Assembly: GCA_002787295.1 (NCBI GenBank)
Contig: PCWJ01000029.1
Location: forward strand, 10,077 to 20,388
Source of the DNA: Candidatus Nealsonbacteria bacterium CG11_big_fil_rev_8_21_14_0_20_37_68
Lineage (GTDB): Bacteria; Patescibacteriota; Minisyncoccia; Minisyncoccales; GCA-002782225
Length of the DNA: 10,312 nucleotides
Direction of reading: 5' to 3'
Shown here: piece by piece, positions 8,118 through 10,312 of the stretch
Layout of the letters: the number at the start of each line of letters is the position of its first letter
Numbering within the stretch: the stretch's first letter is position 1
The notes under the pieces: generated by a model
The model's input: only the letters and a program-made list of their open reading frames with translations
Told to the model about the DNA's origin: nothing
Databases searched by the model: none
Program-made: the position numbers and the translations under genes

Positions 8118-8789
8118 CATGCGACGCTCTATTATTTTTTTGTATTTCGTGTCTTTGATAATTAAATCTCCTTTAATTTTAGTATCTCTTAAAATTAAGA
8201 GATTGCCAATTTGGGCTGAGGTTAAATTTATTGAACCCTCAATGTAGGCTTCAGAAAAATCCAAATTTCCCTCAATTTTAGCCCCGGTTAAATCTATTCC
8301 TCCCAAGATTACGGTTTGATTTAAATAAAGATCTCCAATAATATTTAATCCCTCATATTCTGTTGTTTTAATTCTCACATTTTTAAAGTTAATCCCTCCC
8401 TCAATTCTGGCCTTAGCTAAACTTACGAATCCGGAAATTTCTAGCCCTTCAAAATTTAAGGATCCCATAATTTGGCTTCCTACTAAATTTATTGGTTCTC
8501 CCGCTTTAGCTTGATTAAGATTTAAATTACCACTTAAGTTTCCACCCCCAAAATAAAAACCTTTTTCTATTTTCGCTCCCATTAGATTTAAATCTCCACA
8601 AATATTGGTACTCCCCAAAGAAACCGGGCCCAGAATAACAGCTTCCCGCAGATCCAAACCTATTCCAACCATAGTGTCTATAAGATTAAGACCTGGAAGG
8701 GTTTTTCCTTTGAAATCAGCCGGGTTTCTCGCTATCTCGGCCATACTAATTTCCCGTTCAATTTCGGCCCGAGTCAATGAATTTTGCAT
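8115..8789 (-). CDS. Beta-solenoid-like 11-residue repeat protein, paralogue 2
   Basis: 224 residues. An N-terminal amphipathic helix (about 5-28: LTRAEIEREISMAEIA, then NPADFKGK) precedes sixteen near-perfect 11-residue units (41-215) with pattern I-x-G-x-[LI]-[ND]-[LF]-x-x-A-[KQR], then a basic tail (YKKIIERRM). The tenth unit is one residue short and carries TTEYEGL. The repeats resemble pentapeptide-repeat and other right-handed beta-helix proteins but have period 11, alternating in a 22-residue pattern: odd units have G-[DNS]-[LI]-[NDY]-[LF], even units are looser. No signal peptide, membrane segment or catalytic motif is visible. Such folds often act as binding or structural scaffolds; the specific role is unknown. 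It starts 1 nt after the TGA of its upstream paralogue, implying duplication and translational coupling. Its stop codon comes from hairpin repeat copy A. Confidence 0.85.
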   Translation of the reverse strand: MQNSLTRAEIEREISMAEIARNPADFKGKTLPGLNLIDTMVGIGLDLREAVILGPVSLGSTNICGDLNLMGAKIEKGFYFGGGNLSGNLNLNQAKAGEPINLVGSQIMGSLNFEGLEISGFVSLAKARIEGGINFKNVRIKTTEYEGLNIIGDLYLNQTVILGGIDLTGAKIEGNLDFSEAYIEGSINLTSAQIGNLLILRDTKIKGDLIIKDTKYKKIIERRM

Positions 8790-8790
8790 A

Positions 8791-9471
8791 TCACAAAAAG
8801 TGTTTTATCATTTTTTTATACTTCGTATCCTTTAAAATTAAATTACCCTTAATTAAAGCATCTTTTAAAAGCAGGAGGTTGCCTATATTGGTTGAAGTTA
8901 AATCAACTGAATTTTGAACACAGATAACGGAAAGGTCTAAGTTTCCCTCTATAAGTGCCTGGGTTAAATCTATTCCTCCCTGGACAATAGCTTGGTTTAA
9001 GTAAAGGTCTCCCACTATGGTTAGCCCTTCGTATTCAGAATTGCTAATTATTATATTTCTGAAGTCTAAATTTCCCGAGATTTGAGCCTTAGCTAAACTT
9101 AAAAATCCGTTTAGTTCTAGTCCTTGAAAATTTAGAGAACCGTTAATTTTGCTTCCCACTAAGTTTAACACTCCACTTACCTTGGCGTAACTGAAATTTA
9201 GGTTTCCCCAAATCTTACTTTCTCCCATATAAAAAGCTCCTCTAATTTGGGCGTTTTTCAAATTCAAATCCCCCCCAATGGTGGTACCTCCCAAAGAAAT
9301 CGAACCCAAAGTGGTGGAATCTTCTAAATCTAAACCTATTCCTATCTCCTTTTCTAAAAGGAAGAAATTGGAAATGATTTTTCCTCTAAAATCAGCCGGT
9401 TTTCCGGCCATTTCCGCCGCCCTGATTTCGTGTTCAATTTGAGCCTGGGTTAAAGGTTTTTGGTTTTCCAT
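8791..9471 (-). CDS. Beta-solenoid-like 11-residue repeat protein, paralogue 1
   Basis: 226 residues, co-linear without internal gaps with the gene just downstream. By eye roughly half the residues are identical. The same architecture is present: N-terminal helix (LTQAQIEHEIRAAEMA, then PADFRGK, about 7-31), a short linker, sixteen 11-residue units (43-217), and tail YKKMIKHFL. Unit ten is again 10 residues with a conserved SEYEGL, so the irregular unit predates the duplication. Hydrophobic positions alternate as expected for inward-facing strands. No signal peptide or membrane segment is present, so it is probably cytoplasmic. It is the first gene of the minus-strand run, behind two promoter-like sequences. 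The nearer one would give an almost leaderless transcript, in keeping with the absence of a Shine-Dalgarno. It ends in TGA. Pentapeptide-repeat annotation would be an approximation; function unknown. Confidence 0.87.
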   Translation of the reverse strand: MENQKPLTQAQIEHEIRAAEMAGKPADFRGKIISNFFLLEKEIGIGLDLEDSTTLGSISLGGTTIGGDLNLKNAQIRGAFYMGESKIWGNLNFSYAKVSGVLNLVGSKINGSLNFQGLELNGFLSLAKAQISGNLDFRNIIISNSEYEGLTIVGDLYLNQAIVQGGIDLTQALIEGNLDLSVICVQNSVDLTSTNIGNLLLLKDALIKGNLILKDTKYKKMIKHFL

Positions 9472-9479
9472 AATTCAAG

Positions 9480-9508
9480 ATTATATATTTATACATTGAG
9501 CGAATCAA
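9480..9508 (-). promoter_or_regulatory. Putative sigma70-type promoter, proximal, for the solenoid genes
   Basis: On the minus strand, TTGATT (9508-9503) is followed after 17 nt by TATAAT (9485-9480). A start about 7 nt later falls only a few bases from the ATG at 9471, so the mRNA would be nearly leaderless. The -35 hexamer overlaps the edge of hairpin repeat copy B. Confidence 0.5.
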
Positions 9509-9540
9509 GGTTCTGCCGAGCGAAGCGAGGCAGGTTCTTA
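9505..9540. repeat. Hairpin repeat, copy B (upstream of solenoid pair)
   Basis: 36 bp, equal to copy A (8090-8117) plus exactly 8 nt, gcgaagcg, inserted in the GAA loop. The stem ctgcc (9513-9517)/ggcag (9529-9533) now encloses ga, then the gc-gaa-gc mini-hairpin (9520-9526), then ga. The two GA dinucleotides face each other as a possible tandem G-A mismatch. It has the same orientation as copy A. Confidence 0.8.
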
Positions 9541-9565
9541 TTATTCGGTCAGCATTCATTTTATC

Positions 9566-9594
9566 ATTATAACTAATTCCCAATTTGTTTACAA
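9566..9594 (-). promoter_or_regulatory. Putative sigma70-type promoter, distal, for the solenoid genes
   Basis: On the minus strand, TTGTAA (9594-9589), a 17-nt spacer and a perfect TATAAT (9571-9566). Transcripts from here would carry a leader of about 90 nt containing hairpin repeat copy B. Only sequence similarity supports it, and AT-rich DNA yields such matches by chance. Confidence 0.45.
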
Positions 9595-9607
9595 TATTGT
9601 AAAATGA

Positions 9608-9720
9608 ACCCAGTAGGAGAATTTTGGCTCGCCCCCACACCAAAATTTGGTGTGGGGGGCTCGCTACGCGATGTAGAATTTTTCTGGAAGAAAAATCTTG
9701 CCAAAATTCCTCTACTGGGT
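9608..9720. repeat. 113-bp cloverleaf-like palindromic element upstream of rnhB
   Basis: The closing arms, 9608-9628 and 9700-9720, are inverted repeats of 21 nt (acccagtag...aattttggc) matching at 19 positions; one of the two differences is a possible G-T pair. Inside are three hairpins, each with a 3-nt loop: 9632-9643/9647-9658 (12 bp, GC-rich, loop aat), 9661-9664/9668-9671 (tcgc/gcga, loop tac), and 9678-9685/9689-9696 (8 bp, loop gga). No tRNA signature (7-nt anticodon loop, GTTCRA) is present. It could be a MITE-like element, a folded RNA, or a single-stranded-DNA structure. Confidence 0.75.
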
Positions 9721-9725
9721 AAAAT
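9698..9725 (+). promoter_or_regulatory. Possible promoter for rnhB
   Basis: TTGCCA (9698-9703), a 16-nt spacer and TAAAAT (9720-9725) on the plus strand, about 67 nt before the first rnhB ATG. It overlaps the right arm of the 113-bp element, so folding of that element could mask it. The match is weak and unconfirmed. Confidence 0.3.
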
Positions 9726-9731
9726 AATGAG

Positions 9732-9862
9732 CCCCGTTAGAAGTCTTGCAATAAAAATTTTTAGAAAAAATTTTTATTTTGTAAATTAAAGTATGCAATC
9801 AGTTAAAACAAACCATACACAAAAAGAGTCTGTCTTTTCGAGGAAAACGATTTCTAACGGGG
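9732..9862. repeat. Long-range 11-bp inverted repeat spanning the rnhB 5' end
   Basis: ccccgttagaa (9732-9742) and ttctaacgggg (9852-9862) are perfect inverted repeats 109 nt apart. They enclose the AT hairpin at 9750-9778 and the first 23 codons after the upstream rnhB ATG. The right arm ends on the first base of a possible GTG start (9862-9864). Confidence 0.6.
9750..9778. repeat. Perfect 13-bp AT-only hairpin before rnhB
   Basis: aataaaaattttt (9750-9762), loop aga, aaaaatttttatt (9766-9778): every base of the stem pairs. It lies 15 nt before the first rnhB ATG and is AT-only, unlike a typical GC-stemmed terminator, although some Ts follow on the plus strand. Confidence 0.65.
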
Positions 9863-10312
9863 TGAGGCCAAATTTTAACGAAGAAAAAAAATTATGGAAG
9901 AGAGGATATAAATATGTGGTTGGATTAGACGAAGCAGGTCGTGGTTGTTTGGCCGCACCGGTGGTAGCGGCAGCGGTAATAGTAAGATCAAAGCTCAAAT
10001 CTCAAAGGTCAAAATCACAATTTAAATCTCAAATCTTTAAAGAAGTTAAAGATTCAAAGCAATTATCTTCCAAGAAACGCGAAGAGCTTTGTAAGCTTGT
10101 AACGAAAAATCCTTTGATCGAGTGGGGAATAGGCAAGGTCTCGGAAAAAGTTATTGATAAAATCAATATTTTAGAAGCAACAAAATTAGCAATGAAAAAA
10201 GCAATAGAAAAATTAAAGAAGAAACCAGATTTTTTAATTATTGATGGGAATTTCAAAATTGATTTGCCAATTCTTCAAAAGTCAATTATAAAAGGCGATG
10301 AGAAAGTTTTTT
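9793..10312 (+). CDS. rnhB: Ribonuclease HII, 5' part (truncated by window end)
   Basis: 173 codons are visible and the frame is open at the right edge. RNase HII cleaves the RNA of RNA-DNA hybrids and removes single ribonucleotides from DNA. Signature residues, numbered from the ATG at 9793, are D46/E47 in GLDEAGRG, D87 in KDSKQLSSKKREEL and D151 in FLIIDGNF, the third catalytic Asp. The G-R-G is followed by CLAAPVVAAAV where PLAGPVVAAAV is usual, a mild variation. The start is uncertain. The family normally begins shortly before NFNEEKKLWKRGYKYVVGLDEAGRG. A GTG at 9862 would give (M)RPNFNEEK, while the ATG at 9793 adds 23 unusual residues encoded within an inverted-repeat element. Neither has a good Shine-Dalgarno. 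Residues about 65-81 (K/S/Q-rich) come from a simple repeat and lengthen the segment before KDSK. It diverges from the minus-strand genes. Confidence 0.93.
   Translation, partial: MQSVKTNHTQKESVFSRKTISNGVRPNFNEEKKLWKRGYKYVVGLDEAGRGCLAAPVVAAAVIVRSKLKSQRSKSQFKSQIFKEVKDSKQLSSKKREELCKLVTKNPLIEWGIGKVSEKVIDKINILEATKLAMKKAIEKLKKKPDFLIIDGNFKIDLPILQKSIIKGDEKVF
9987..10035. repeat. Simple-sequence repeat inside rnhB
   Basis: A degenerate run of tcaaagctcaaa, tctcaaaggtcaaaa, tcacaatttaaa and tctcaaatc encodes a K/S/Q-rich stretch (SKLKSQRSKSQFKSQIF) between the AAAVIV strand and the conserved KDSK motif. The reading frame is maintained. Confidence 0.65.

Larger units (their letters stand above)
9472..9792. 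other. Divergent intergenic region
   Basis: 321 bp between the start of solenoid paralogue 1 (minus) and the first rnhB ATG (plus). It holds hairpin repeat copy B, two minus-strand promoter candidates, the 113-bp cloverleaf element, one plus-strand promoter candidate and the AT hairpin. A 61-codon open frame across 9604-9789 coincides with the palindromes and looks non-coding. No RNA gene is recognised. Confidence 0.7.

Noticed and set aside
8791..8793. TGA as a sense codon (Gly), as in Gracilibacteria
   Set aside because: The TGA ends paralogue 1 exactly where paralogue 2 also ends relative to its repeats, and the next ATG follows after 1 nt, so it acts as a stop.
9608..9720. tRNA-like gene suggested by the cloverleaf shape
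   Set aside because: Loops are 3 nt, the closing stem is 21 nt, and no T-loop, D-loop or anticodon-arm consensus is present.
9604..9789. Open frame of 61 codons on the plus strand
   Set aside because: It runs through the 113-bp cloverleaf element and the AT hairpin, its composition follows the palindromes, and it has no recognisable protein features.
9822..9838. aaaaga/tctttt inverted repeat in the rnhB 5' region
   Set aside because: Short A/T-rich stem, expected by chance.
1..10312. CRISPR array, transposase, rRNA
   Set aside because: No regularly spaced repeats, no transposase-like frame and no rRNA-like sequence were seen on either strand.

Overview
The window is AT-rich and densely packed, and every readable start lacks an obvious Shine-Dalgarno sequence. 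Six genes lie head-to-tail on the minus strand. A seventh, the 5' part of a ribonuclease HII gene, diverges on the plus strand and runs off the right edge. A secreted coiled-coil protein of the DUF5667 type, a threonyl-tRNA synthetase without its TGS domain, a DnaE polymerase with an intact PHP domain, and many palindromic or simple-sequence elements together suggest a Candidate Phyla Radiation (Patescibacteria, probably Parcubacteria-like) bacterium. This placement is an inference from protein style; there is no rRNA gene. One clear TGA stop (8791-8793) argues against the TGA=Gly code of Gracilibacteria/Absconditabacteria.

Layout in minus-strand transcription order (right to left): a divergent, promoter-bearing and heavily structured intergenic region (9472-9792); two tandem, 1-nt-spaced paralogues of a small protein built from sixteen 11-residue beta-solenoid-like repeats (9471-8791 and 8789-8115); dnaE (8063-4839); thrS (4802-3087); a polytopic membrane protein of unknown function (3030-1420); and an exported coiled-coil protein with a Cys-rich C-terminus (1314-10). 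Gaps of 1 to 56 nt from the solenoid pair down to the membrane protein suggest a long co-transcribed run. A 105-nt gap with a compound palindrome separates the last gene. rnhB starts at about 9793 or 9862 on the plus strand.

The genes cover replication (dnaE, rnhB), translation (thrS) and the cell envelope or exterior (membrane and secreted proteins). I see no defence, CRISPR or transposase gene.

The most unusual content is structural. At least ten inverted repeats fold to 3-nt apical loops, five of them GAA loops closed by C-G. Two copies of one hairpin repeat (8090-8117 and 9505-9540, same orientation) bracket the solenoid gene pair like cassette boundaries. They differ by exactly 8 nt, which adds a GCGAAGC mini-hairpin inside the loop. 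A 113-bp cloverleaf-like element (9608-9720) lies upstream of rnhB. A perfect palindrome and a 4 x 7-bp tandem repeat sit in frame inside thrS, and a simple-sequence stretch sits in frame inside rnhB.
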